This document shows positions 18,090 through 26,394 of a stretch of 64,000 nt of DNA, piece after piece. A model generated the notes under the pieces. It did no database searches and was not told the origin of the DNA. It saw only the letters and a list, made by a program, of their open reading frames with translations. Position numbers and translations under genes: made by a program. The first letter of the stretch is position 1, and each line of letters starts with the position of its first letter. The DNA comes from Lewinellaceae bacterium (lineage in GTDB: Bacteria; Bacteroidota; Bacteroidia; Chitinophagales; Saprospiraceae). The stretch spans positions 62,001 through 126,000 of the forward strand of contig JACJYI010000009.1 of assembly GCA_020636225.1 (NCBI GenBank). Reading direction: 5' to 3'.

Positions 18090-19589
18090 ATGAATTCTAC
18101 CCGGTTTGTCCTAACCATCTTGTGGAGTGTGTCCTTCAGTCCGATGGTCACCTCCCTCTCCGCCCAATCCCCCGACCTCCTGCGCCGCATGTACCGGCAC
18201 CATGAGGAGGTGCGGGAGGAAGGCCTGGACCAGCGTCGGTTCAAGCATCCCGAGGTGATGGCAAGGATCCAGGCCCTCAAAAGTGATCCTGACTTCGGTA
18301 TCTCCACGGCCGGTTATTCCGTGCAGGGGCGGGAGATCAAGGCCGTGCGCTGGGGAAGTGGACCGGTCAAGGTGCTCCTCTGGACCCAGATGCACGGTGA
18401 CGAACCCACCGCTACACTGTCCACCTTCGATCTCTGGAATGCCCTTCGCGATCCGGATTTCCTGCCGGAGGCGAACAAATGGAAGAAACAGCTCACCCTG
18501 GTGTTCCTGCCCCTGCTCAATCCGGACGGGGCCCTGGTCTACGATCGCCAGAACGCCCTGGGTATCGACCTCAACCGGGATGCCCTCCGCCTCACCAGCC
18601 CGGAGGCCCGCATCCTCAAGCACTGGCGCGACAGCCTTTCGGCCGACTGGGGGTTCAACCTCCATGACCAGCACCGCTACTACAGTGCCGGGAATACCAA
18701 CCTCACCAGTGCCATCGCCTTCCTGGCGCCCCCACCCGACGAAAAGCGCAGCCAGCCTCCCCATCGCCAGGATGCCATGCGCTTGATCGGCGGCCTGTCG
18801 AATGGCCTCCAGAAGCTCATTCCCGGCCAGGTGGCCAAGTATTCAGATGCCTTCGAGCCCCGGGCCTTTGGCGACAATTTTACCAAATGGGGCACCCGGA
18901 CCATCCTCATCGAGGCAGGATGGTTGCCCGGAGATACGGAAAAACAAACCCTGCGCCGACTGTACTTTGCCACCCTGGTCGCCGCCCTCGACGGGATCGC
19001 CAATCAATCATTCAACCAGGTACCCGTCAAGGCCTATTCTGACATTCCCTTCAACCAGAACCGGCTGACCGACCTGTTGATCCGGGAGGTCCAGGTACAA
19101 GTCGGCAAGGGCACCTACCTGGTGGATATCTGCTACAAGCATGAGGAGTCGACCGGGCCAGACGGTCGCACCTGGCGCCGCCAACCTGCCATTGCCGAGA
19201 TCGGCGATCTCTCCCCTTACGGAGCCTACACCATCCTCGAAGGACAAGGGGAATGGACCCTGGTGCCCGCCGCCACGCATCCGCATGTGATGACCGGGAT
19301 GGATGAACTGCGCGCAGAACCCTGGACAGATCTCATCCTCAGTGGCACGGCCGTGGCCCGGATGGCCAATGTCACGAATGACCAGCGAATGGCCAATACC
19401 CCCCTGGCCTTGCGGCACCTCGACGACAACGCCAACGAGCCAGTCTACCCCGGCATGAACCCCACCTTCTACCTGCGGGACCAGCGCGGCAACCTCCGCT
19501 ACCTCATCGTCAATGGCATCGCCTGGGACCTGCGCAGTCCGGAATGGCGCTCTGCCCTCCACGACCTGCTGTCCGGCGGGTTGGATTGA
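18090..19589 (+). CDS. Secreted M14-family zinc carboxypeptidase
   Basis: About 499 residues from the ATG at 18090 (MNSTRFVLTILWSV), which begins a signal peptide cleaved near SLSAQ; a longer frame to 18045 is less likely. Peptidase M14 hallmarks: zinc ligands His and Glu in QMHGDEPTAT, substrate-binding GIDLNRDAL, the third ligand His in FNLHDQHRYY, and the general-base Glu in ILIEAGWLPG. The last 200 residues form a C-terminal domain of unclear type. M14 enzymes remove C-terminal residues or cut peptidoglycan peptides. It follows the caspase cluster by 64 bp but may be independent: a TATCTTTC element lies at 18078. Confidence 0.88.
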   Translation: MNSTRFVLTILWSVSFSPMVTSLSAQSPDLLRRMYRHHEEVREEGLDQRRFKHPEVMARIQALKSDPDFGISTAGYSVQGREIKAVRWGSGPVKVLLWTQMHGDEPTATLSTFDLWNALRDPDFLPEANKWKKQLTLVFLPLLNPDGALVYDRQNALGIDLNRDALRLTSPEARILKHWRDSLSADWGFNLHDQHRYYSAGNTNLTSAIAFLAPPPDEKRSQPPHRQDAMRLIGGLSNGLQKLIPGQVAKYSDAFEPRAFGDNFTKWGTRTILIEAGWLPGDTEKQTLRRLYFATLVAALDGIANQSFNQVPVKAYSDIPFNQNRLTDLLIREVQVQVGKGTYLVDICYKHEESTGPDGRTWRRQPAIAEIGDLSPYGAYTILEGQGEWTLVPAATHPHVMTGMDELRAEPWTDLILSGTAVARMANVTNDQRMANTPLALRHLDDNANEPVYPGMNPTFYLRDQRGNLRYLIVNGIAWDLRSPEWRSALHDLLSGGLD

Positions 19590-19654
19590 CCCGCTGACTG
19601 GCCTGTTTGCCGATCGCACGTTTCCATTATCTTCACCATCTAAAACCAGCACAC

Positions 19655-20392
19655 ATGACACGTTACCTTTTATTCGCACTGCCCTTGTTGGCCTTTCTCT
19701 GGACCAGTCCCGTCCAGCTGCAAGCCCAGGAACCCGAAGACAATGATGTCAACTTTGATTTCGACCCCTCCAAGTTCAAGATGGGGAAGAAGTCTGGCAA
19801 ACGGACAAACATTGAAGGGTATTGGGCCTTCGGCCCCACCTTTATCACCAACAACAATGAAGTGGCCGGTGAATTCTACCCGGAATTCAAACCCTTCAAC
19901 TCATGGAGCAATGACCTGGGCCTGATGTTCCGCACCCGTATCGGTGGCGCGAACAGTCCGGTGAATATCAACTACGGTCTGCTCTGGCGCTATATCAATG
20001 TCGAGACCGATCAGGCCTATCTCGACTGGGACAAGGAGACGGAGATTCCCTTCTACACGGAGGACAGCGAACTCGATAACAGCGAACTGAACGTCCACAC
20101 GCTGTCCGTTCCGATCATGCTCGAATTTCAGCGAAAGGTGGCCATTGCGGCCGGCGGCTTTGTGGCCTTCCGCGTTGGCAGTAATTCGGAAGCAGATGGC
20201 GAACTGGACAATGGCAAGGTCGAAACCACCCTGCGCGCTGACCTCGGTCTCAACAATGTGCTCTACGGCGTGACCGGCCAGATCGGCTACAAGAAGTTCC
20301 GGGTCTATGTGAACTACTACCTGAACAACCTCTTTGCCGAGGATACACCCTATGACTTTACCGTCATGAATGTCGGTGTGGCCTTTTTCTAG
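19655..20392 (+). CDS. Outer-membrane beta-barrel protein (porin-family-like)
   Basis: About 245 residues from the ATG at 19655 (MTRYLLFALPLLAFL), a signal peptide ending near LQAQEPE. The mature protein alternates amphipathic strands (YGLLWRYINVET, NVLYGVTGQIGYKKFRVYVNYYLNNLF) and ends with an aromatic residue (MNVGVAFF), the usual beta-signal for BAM insertion. It resembles the Bacteroidota outer membrane beta-barrel / PorT-like group. Substrate unknown. It ends 22 bp before a strong terminator. Confidence 0.75.
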   Translation: MTRYLLFALPLLAFLWTSPVQLQAQEPEDNDVNFDFDPSKFKMGKKSGKRTNIEGYWAFGPTFITNNNEVAGEFYPEFKPFNSWSNDLGLMFRTRIGGANSPVNINYGLLWRYINVETDQAYLDWDKETEIPFYTEDSELDNSELNVHTLSVPIMLEFQRKVAIAAGGFVAFRVGSNSEADGELDNGKVETTLRADLGLNNVLYGVTGQIGYKKFRVYVNYYLNNLFAEDTPYDFTVMNVGVAFF

Positions 20393-20413
20393 ACCGCACC
20401 TCAATCCACCAGC

Positions 20414-20446
20414 AAAAAAGGCTTCCCGATCGGGAAGCCTTTTTTG
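20414..20446 (+). terminator. Bidirectional rho-independent terminator
   Basis: The palindrome AAAAAAGGCTTCCC/GGGAAGCCTTTTTT around GATC lies between convergent genes ending at 20392 (+) and 20465 (-). A and T runs on both sides fit use in both directions. Confidence 0.93.
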
Positions 20447-20464
20447 TTTCTAGGCCGGTCATCT

Positions 20465-21385
20465 TCAGGCCTTCGGGATCAGGATCGTATACGTTTTGCG
20501 GGCCTTGTTGGTCAGCTTGTTGTCCTTCAGCCAGGGATTGTACACTTTCAGCATGCGGTAATTCGTGCCGTGCTGGATGGCAAAGTCTCCCCAGTTGGCC
20601 ACGGCAGAATCCACGGTCACCTTGTCCACATTGTCCATGGGAGGATAATAGTCCTCGTCTTCCAGCTGGTAGCCGAATGCCGCGGGATCCTCCAGGATCG
20701 TCTTCAGGGCCACGATGCGGAACAGATAGCGGCTGGTCTCACTGTTCAGGTTGACCTCGGCAAAGGTCTTCGCCCGTTGGATCTCCATCTCCCTGGCCAG
20801 ACGAGGCCCGCCCATATTGTATCCACAGGCAGCCAGCTGCCAGGATCCGAACTTCGCGTAGTAGGACTTCAGGTACTGACAAGCTGCACGCGTGGATTTC
20901 TCCAGGTGATTGCGCTCGTCCACCTCACTGTTGACCTCCAGTCCGTAGGACTTGGCTGTGGCCTCCATGAACTGCCAGATCCCCCGGGCCCCAGCTGATG
21001 AAACGGCATTCATCAAGGCACTTTCGGCTACGGCCAGGTATTTCAGGTCATCCGGCACACCTTCCTCGCGCAAGATGGGCTCGATCACCGGAAAGAAGCG
21101 CCGGGCCTTTTTCAGGCTGAGCAGGGTATTGGAGTGGTAATAGGCGTTGACGATCAGTTCGCGATCCAGTCGCTCGCGCAGATCCATGTTGCTCATGTCC
21201 AGTTCCTCCCCGGCAAATGTGTAGGTCTTGTCGGGCGTGATGGAGGTGATCATCTGGGGCAAACCTGTTCTGGAAGATGTCGCTCCCCCTTCCTCAGCTT
21301 GTGGATCAAGGAAAGAGGAGCCCATGAGGGCCAGACCGATAAAGAGGATGACAAAGGAAAGCCAGTTGAACCAGGAAGTGGTCAT
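20465..21385 (-). CDS. Membrane-bound lytic murein transglycosylase, MltD-like
   Basis: About 306 residues from the ATG at 21385 (MTTSWFNWLSFVILFIGLAL), which begins an N-terminal membrane anchor; the upstream open frame to 21484 is probably untranslated. The SLT (GH23) domain covers about 95-240: catalytic Glu in LAVAESALMNAV, then SAGARGIWQFM and the AACGYNMG motif. The C-terminus (VDSAVANWGDFAIQHGTNYR to YNPWLKDNKL) looks like a degenerate LysM. It cleaves the glycan backbone of peptidoglycan in the periplasm. Transcribed toward the terminator at 20414-20446. Confidence 0.9.
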   Translation of the reverse strand: MTTSWFNWLSFVILFIGLALMGSSFLDPQAEEGGATSSRTGLPQMITSITPDKTYTFAGEELDMSNMDLRERLDRELIVNAYYHSNTLLSLKKARRFFPVIEPILREEGVPDDLKYLAVAESALMNAVSSAGARGIWQFMEATAKSYGLEVNSEVDERNHLEKSTRAACQYLKSYYAKFGSWQLAACGYNMGGPRLAREMEIQRAKTFAEVNLNSETSRYLFRIVALKTILEDPAAFGYQLEDEDYYPPMDNVDKVTVDSAVANWGDFAIQHGTNYRMLKVYNPWLKDNKLTNKARKTYTILIPKA

Positions 21386-21622
21386 AAGCGGGTATTTGTA
21401 GAAAGAAACGAGGGATGCTGTGGCGAAGTTGCAAAGAAAATCTTTTCCCGAATCGATCACCTGCTCCCACCCAGTCGGATGCATGAATACAAGGCCTCCA
21501 GCTGTGCCATGGGGCCTGGAATTCCCATTTTTGTTTAATGTTTAAGACAATTCTAATCTCAATCATTAAACAAAGTGATACCGGATGGTATTTCAAGCAC
21601 ATCATTCATCAAAACCGCTATC

Positions 21623-24600
21623 ATGAGAAAGTTCTCCTTACTTCTTGCTGCAGTTTTCCTCGTCCTGGGCGTTCAGGCCCAGACGGCCCGACTGCAGATC
21701 ATTCACAATTCGCCCAGTCCGACCGTGGACATCTGGGTCAATGGCCAGAAATTGCTGGACGGATTCGCTTTCCGCGAGGCCACAGAATTCCTGGAGGTTC
21801 CTGCCGGTGTCGAGCTGGAAGTCGGTGTTGCCGTTTCTCCCAGCTCCGATCCCAGTGAGATCATTGCCACCTTCCCGGTCACCCTGTTGGAAAATGTGAC
21901 CCATGTGGCCATAGCCAATGGCGTGGTGGGCAATCCCAACACACCGTTTGGCATTGAACTCTATGCCGGATGGAAAACCGCCCCCCTGGACCCGAACGGG
22001 ACAGAATTGCTCGTGATCCACGGCTCGCCCGATGCTCCGGCAGTGGACGTTGCCGCCAGAGGGATCGGAGACATTGTCACGGACCTGGCCTTCAATGATA
22101 TCGTCGGTGCCACCGTCAACGGTGCTTTCCAGCTCCCGGCAATCGATGTGACCCTGGACATTTCTCCCGCAGGTAGCGATGCTGTCGTGGCTTCCTTCCA
22201 GGCACCCCTGAGTGCCCTGGCCGGTACCACAGCGGTTGTGTTTGCCTCCGGCTACCTGGGCCAGGACCCCGGCTTTGGCCTGTTTGTTGCCCTTCCCAAC
22301 GGGGATGTACTCCCTCTGTCAGCCCTCACGACCTCCCGCCTGCAGATCATCCACAATTCCCCGGAACCGACCGTGGATATCTGGGTCAACAACCAGCCCT
22401 TCCTCACCGGTGTGGACTTCCGCACGGCCACTCCTTTTGTGGATGTACCGGGCAATACCGACCTGGAGATCGGCATCGCCCCTTCGCCCAGCTCTGATCC
22501 TTCTGACATCATCTACACCCTGCCAGCCAACCTCCTGGCAGGAGAGACCTTTGTCGCCATGGCCGCTGGTGTGGTCGGCAACATGAATACGCCGTTTGGT
22601 ATCTCTGTCTTTGCTGCCGGCCGTGAAGTCGCAGCCGATCCGGCCAATGTCGATCTGCTGGTCTTCCACGGCTCCCCCGACGCTCCGGCTGTTGATGTAC
22701 GCGCTCGTAACGTGGGCACCTTGATCCCGAACCTGGCCTTCAACAGCTTTACGGCGGATTACCTGTCTGTCCCGGCCGATCGTTATATCCTGGACATCGC
22801 CGCTGCGGGTACCGATCCGATCGTTGCGTCCTTCGAAGCGGACCTGTCCGGTATTGCCGGCGCATCCGCAGTGGTCTTTGCCTCCGGTTACCTCGGCCAG
22901 GATCCGTCATTCGGACTCTTTGCCGCTCTGGCCGATGGCCAGATCGTTCCACTGCCGGCTATCCAGGCCGCCAGTGTCCAGATCATCCACAACTCACCAT
23001 CGCCTACGGTCGACATCTGGGTCAATGACCAGCCGTTCCTCACCGACTTTGCCTTCCGGGATGCTACCCCATTCGTCGAAGTCCCTGCCGGCGTCACCCT
23101 GAACATCGGCATCGCGGTATCGCCGAGTACTTCGCCCAGTGATATCATCGCTACCTTCCCGGTCACCCTCACCAACGGTGAGAACTACCAGGTGATCGCC
23201 AATGGCGTGGTTGGGAACATGATGACCCCCTTCAACCTGGAGGTCCTGTCCATGGCCCGCCTGCGTGCCGTTGAAGATGATGAAGTCGATATCATCGCTT
23301 TCCACGGTTCACCGGATGCTCCGGCCGTTGATATCGCTGCGCGCAATGTGGTTGACCTGGTTACTAACCTCAGTTTCGCCGAGGCCCAGGGCTACCTGTC
23401 TGTCCCAGCCGATCGCTACATCCTGGATATCTCTGCTGCCGGTACCGATCCGATCGTCGCTTCCTTCGAAGCCGACCTGTCCGGCCTGGCTGGCCAGTCC
23501 GCTACCGTTGTGGCTTCCGGCTACCTCGGCCAGGATCCTGCCTTTGGTCTCTTCGCTGTCCTGGCAGATGGCACGGTCGTTCCACTGCCCGGCATCGAAG
23601 CGGCCAGTGTCCAGATCATCCACAATTCACCATCTCCTACGGTCGACATCTGGGTCAATGACCAACCGTTCCTCACCGACTTTGCCTTCCGGGATGCTAC
23701 CCCATTCGTCGAAGTCCCTGCCGGCGTCACCCTGAACATCGGCATCGCGGTATCGCCGAGTTCTTCACCCAGTGATATCATCGCCACCTTCCCGGTCACC
23801 CTCACCAACGGTGAGAATTACCAGGTGATCGCCAATGGCGTGGTCGGGAACATGATGACCCCCTTCAACCTGGAGGTCCTGTCCATGGCCCGCCTGCGTG
23901 CCGTTGAAGATGATGAAGTCGATATCATCGCTTTCCACGGTTCACCGGATGCTCCGGCCGTCGATATCGCTGCGCGCAATGTGGTTGACCTGGTGATTGA
24001 CCTCAGCTTCGCCGAGGCCCAGGGCTACCTGTCTGTCCCAGCCGATCGCTACATCCTGGATATCTCTGCTGCCGGTACCGATCCGATCGTCGCTTCCTTC
24101 GAAGCCGACCTGTCCGTCCTGGCTGGCCAGTCCGCTACCGTTGTGGCTTCCGGGTACCTCGGCCAGGATCCTGCCTTCGGCCTCTTCGCTGTCCTGGCAG
24201 ATGGTACGGTCGTGCCCCTGCCAGCCATCCAGGCGGCTCGTCTTCAGATCATCCACAATTCGCCTTCTCCGACGGTGGATATCTGGGTCAATGACCAGCC
24301 GTTCCTCACTGATGTTGCTTTCCGGGATGCTACGCCATTCGTCGAAGTACCTGCCGGGGTGACACTGAATGTGGGTGTAGCTCCGTCCCCCAGTTCCTCT
24401 CCGAATGACATCATCGCCACCTTCCCGGTCGATCTGGTCAATGGCGAAACGTATATCGCCATGGCACACGGCATCGTCGGTGACATGACCACGCCGTTCG
24501 ACATCGCCATCTTTGACCAGGCCCGCGAAGCGGCCACGAATCCGGCCAATGTCGATCTGCTGGTCTTCCACGGTTCACCCAATGCCCCAACGGTGGATGT

Positions 24601-25144
24601 CACCGTGGGTTCTGTTCAGACACCGGTGGTGGACAATCTGGATTACGGAACGTTCCAGGGATACTTGAGTGTCCCGGCTGGTGCCTACGAGCTCAACATC
24701 ACACCGGCCAATGACAACAGCAACAACCTGTTCACCTACAATGCCGATGTCACCTCGCTGGCTAGTGGAGCTGCCACGGTATTTGCCTCCGGTTTCCTGG
24801 GGCAGTCCCCTGAGTTCGGTCTGTGGGTGGCCCTGGCCGATGGCACGACCTTCCCGCTCAGCCCGATCACCTCGACGCTGAATCCGGTCCTGGGTGAGCT
24901 GGCGGTCTGGCCAAATCCGGTGACCGATGTCCTGACCCTGACCTCCCAGGCCGGTGCCGACACGCGCGTCACCATGACCCTGATGGATATGCTGGGTCGT
25001 CCCATCCAGAGCCAGAACCTGATCGTCGGTCCTGCCGCCGGTGTTCAGCAGATGGATGTCCGCTCCCTCCAGACGGGGATCTATTACCTGCAACTGCAGC
25101 CTGAAGGTGGAGCTCCCTCTACCCTGACGGTGATCAAGCAATAA
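21623..25144 (+). CDS. DUF4397 tandem-repeat surface protein with T9SS sorting domain
   Basis: 1173 residues from the ATG at 21623, a clear signal peptide (MRKFSLLLAAVFLVLGVQAQ). Five tandem units of about 211-215 residues follow, each starting with a form of RLQIIHNSPSPTVDIWVN and containing a second half marked HGSPDAPAVDV and ending GYLGQDPxFGLF. Each unit fits one DUF4397 pair. The C-terminus (about 1095-1173: LAVWPNPVTDVLTLTSQAG, QTGIYYLQLQ) is a type A sorting domain, so the protein is probably displayed on the cell surface. DUF4397 has no settled function; repeat number may vary. Units 3 and 4 are nearly identical in DNA. Confidence 0.93.
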   Translation: MRKFSLLLAAVFLVLGVQAQTARLQIIHNSPSPTVDIWVNGQKLLDGFAFREATEFLEVPAGVELEVGVAVSPSSDPSEIIATFPVTLLENVTHVAIANGVVGNPNTPFGIELYAGWKTAPLDPNGTELLVIHGSPDAPAVDVAARGIGDIVTDLAFNDIVGATVNGAFQLPAIDVTLDISPAGSDAVVASFQAPLSALAGTTAVVFASGYLGQDPGFGLFVALPNGDVLPLSALTTSRLQIIHNSPEPTVDIWVNNQPFLTGVDFRTATPFVDVPGNTDLEIGIAPSPSSDPSDIIYTLPANLLAGETFVAMAAGVVGNMNTPFGISVFAAGREVAADPANVDLLVFHGSPDAPAVDVRARNVGTLIPNLAFNSFTADYLSVPADRYILDIAAAGTDPIVASFEADLSGIAGASAVVFASGYLGQDPSFGLFAALADGQIVPLPAIQAASVQIIHNSPSPTVDIWVNDQPFLTDFAFRDATPFVEVPAGVTLNIGIAVSPSTSPSDIIATFPVTLTNGENYQVIANGVVGNMMTPFNLEVLSMARLRAVEDDEVDIIAFHGSPDAPAVDIAARNVVDLVTNLSFAEAQGYLSVPADRYILDISAAGTDPIVASFEADLSGLAGQSATVVASGYLGQDPAFGLFAVLADGTVVPLPGIEAASVQIIHNSPSPTVDIWVNDQPFLTDFAFRDATPFVEVPAGVTLNIGIAVSPSSSPSDIIATFPVTLTNGENYQVIANGVVGNMMTPFNLEVLSMARLRAVEDDEVDIIAFHGSPDAPAVDIAARNVVDLVIDLSFAEAQGYLSVPADRYILDISAAGTDPIVASFEADLSVLAGQSATVVASGYLGQDPAFGLFAVLADGTVVPLPAIQAARLQIIHNSPSPTVDIWVNDQPFLTDVAFRDATPFVEVPAGVTLNVGVAPSPSSSPNDIIATFPVDLVNGETYIAMAHGIVGDMTTPFDIAIFDQAREAATNPANVDLLVFHGSPNAPTVDVTVGSVQTPVVDNLDYGTFQGYLSVPAGAYELNITPANDNSNNLFTYNADVTSLASGAATVFASGFLGQSPEFGLWVALADGTTFPLSPITSTLNPVLGELAVWPNPVTDVLTLTSQAGADTRVTMTLMDMLGRPIQSQNLIVGPAAGVQQMDVRSLQTGIYYLQLQPEGGAPSTLTVIKQ
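22970..24235 (+). repeat. Near-identical 633-bp tandem duplication within the DUF4397 gene
   Basis: Units at 22970-23602 and 23603-24235 have exactly the same length (211 codons) and differ at few bases. The flanking units are clearly more divergent. This is a recent in-frame duplication or gene conversion. Confidence 0.9.
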
Positions 25145-25173
25145 GTTTTAGGGGTTTTTTCTACATGTTCAGC

Positions 25174-25210
25174 AAGCCGCCTCATCTTCGGATGAGGTGG
25201 CTTCTTTTTT
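25174..25210 (+). terminator. Rho-independent terminator after the DUF4397 gene
   Basis: A 13-bp stem AAGCCGCCTCATC / GATGAGGTGGCTT with a UUCG tetraloop (one G-U pair), followed by CTTTTTT. Confidence 0.93.
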
Positions 25211-25422
25211 TATCCCTCCAACTCCATCCTGCATGGTGAAACCCCACTGTAGCGAGAAAGGAACTGGTACGCCCGTCGACACCACTCCACAGGTGGAATC
25301 TATCCCATCTTCCCTGCAGATTGGCTCACACCCAAAGTTGGAAGGAGTGATTGGCTGCGCAGCCCGACAGAAGCCACCCAGACTTGCCTCATCAATTCTG
25401 AACTCCCGATAGGCCCCCAAAC

Positions 25423-25488
25423 TGTACGTTCATTATCCGTACATTCCTATTGTCATGTACGTGAATTTAACGTACATTTATCTGTACA
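25423..25488 (+). promoter_or_regulatory. Paired palindromic operators upstream of the toxin-antitoxin genes
   Basis: Five GTAC cores occur in 64 bp. They form two inverted repeats: TGTACG-N9-CGTACA (25423-25443) and ATGTACGT-N7-ACGTACAT (25455-25477), plus a half-site TGTACA (25483-25488), ending 10 bp before the antitoxin ATG. DUF1778 ribbon-helix-helix antitoxins bind such repeats to repress their own operon. The preceding part of this gap (25211-25422) holds no recognisable gene. Confidence 0.75.
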
Positions 25489-25498
25489 GAACAGAATC

Positions 25499-25789
25499 AT
25501 GGACTCAATTTCAAAAGAACGGGCAGACGAACGGATCGAACTCAGGGTGACCAGGAGTGAAAAACTATTCTGGCAGGAGGTGATGCGAATGAGGAACTTT
25601 TCCTCCTTTTCGGAATTCATCCGCACCCTGGTCAGTAACGCAGCCAGAGACTTGTACGACCAGGAAAAAAGGATCCTCGCATCCAAACGGGATGCAGAGA
25701 TATTCTTTGATGTATTGGCCGAGGATGACATCAGGCTGAATGAAGCATTGACTTCAGCGATCAGGGAATACAAGGATCGCTATTCATGA
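25499..25789 (+). CDS. DUF1778 (TacA-like) antitoxin
   Basis: 96 residues. The N-terminal half is a ribbon-helix-helix DNA-binding segment (ERADERIELRVTRSEKLFWQEV to SEFIRTLVSNAARDL). The C-terminal half is a helical tail that would wrap around the toxin (FFDVLAEDDIRLNEALTSAIREY). The stop overlaps the start of the GNAT toxin by 4 bp (ATGA), the usual coupling of TacAT-type pairs. It should neutralise the acetyltransferase and, with it, repress the promoter through the palindromes just upstream. Confidence 0.88.
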   Translation: MDSISKERADERIELRVTRSEKLFWQEVMRMRNFSSFSEFIRTLVSNAARDLYDQEKRILASKRDAEIFFDVLAEDDIRLNEALTSAIREYKDRYS

Positions 25790-26295
25790 TCCATCTGGTC
25801 ACGGTTGGATTGGATCATTCGATCCATGACAGGGAGGGTTTCGCATGTGGCCATCCTGCCTTGGACAACTATCTGTCAAGAAACGCGATAGATGACCAGA
25901 AGGAGGGGTTGGCGAGATGCTATGTGATGGTTGATCCACAAAACAAGATTGCCGGATATTATACCCTGACCATGGCTAACGTACCGAAGGAATCGATTCC
26001 CAGGGAGCATTTGAACAGGAAGATCCGGTATGAAGATATCCCTGTCATCCTTCTGGGCCGGCTGGCAGTGGACAGGGCGTGGCAAGGAAAAGGTCTTGGC
26101 AAGTTTCTTCTGGTAGACGCCCTGGCCAAGTCTGTGGAAGCCAGTCTTCGGGTAGGAGCCCGAGCGGTAGTCGTGGATCCGATCGATGATCGAGCGCGGG
26201 ATTTCTACCTGAAATATGGTTTCTATCCACTTCCTGACAGCGGTAAGCTGTTTTTACCGATCCGGGCGATTCGTACCACGATCACAGGAGACTGA
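25786..26295 (+). CDS. GNAT-family acetyltransferase toxin (TacT-like)
   Basis: 169 residues. The acetyl-CoA loop is visible as LAVDRAWQGKGLGKFL (about 91-107), and a C-terminal Tyr as DFYLKYGFYPL, matching TacT/AtaT-type toxins. These acetylate the amino group of charged tRNAs and stop translation. The N-terminal FxCGxxALDxYL pattern (GFACGHPALDNYL) is also typical. Translationally coupled to the DUF1778 antitoxin. Which aminoacyl-tRNA is targeted cannot be read from the sequence. Confidence 0.88.
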   Translation: MIHLVTVGLDHSIHDREGFACGHPALDNYLSRNAIDDQKEGLARCYVMVDPQNKIAGYYTLTMANVPKESIPREHLNRKIRYEDIPVILLGRLAVDRAWQGKGLGKFLLVDALAKSVEASLRVGARAVVVDPIDDRARDFYLKYGFYPLPDSGKLFLPIRAIRTTITGD

Positions 26296-26394
26296 GTCAG
26301 CATGCTCTGCGGAGCGGGACACCCTTTTCCTGGCCGGGATCAATCCCTTCAACCTACTGGCAATCAAAGCGACTGGGGCAGATGGATCAGGACC

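Noticed and set aside
8743..19589. Assigning the caspase cluster to a known antiphage system such as gasdermin or type III CRISPR-associated caspases
   Set aside because: No gasdermin, Cas, CHAT-Csx or other immune sensor gene is visible, and the proteins carry export signals.
22970..24235. Possible CRISPR-like direct repeats
   Set aside because: The repeats are 633 bp, in frame and encode DUF4397 units; there are no short repeats with unique spacers.
25197..25412. A 71-codon frame between the DUF4397 gene and the toxin-antitoxin pair
   Set aside because: It starts inside the terminator hairpin, has no motif, and precedes the operator region.
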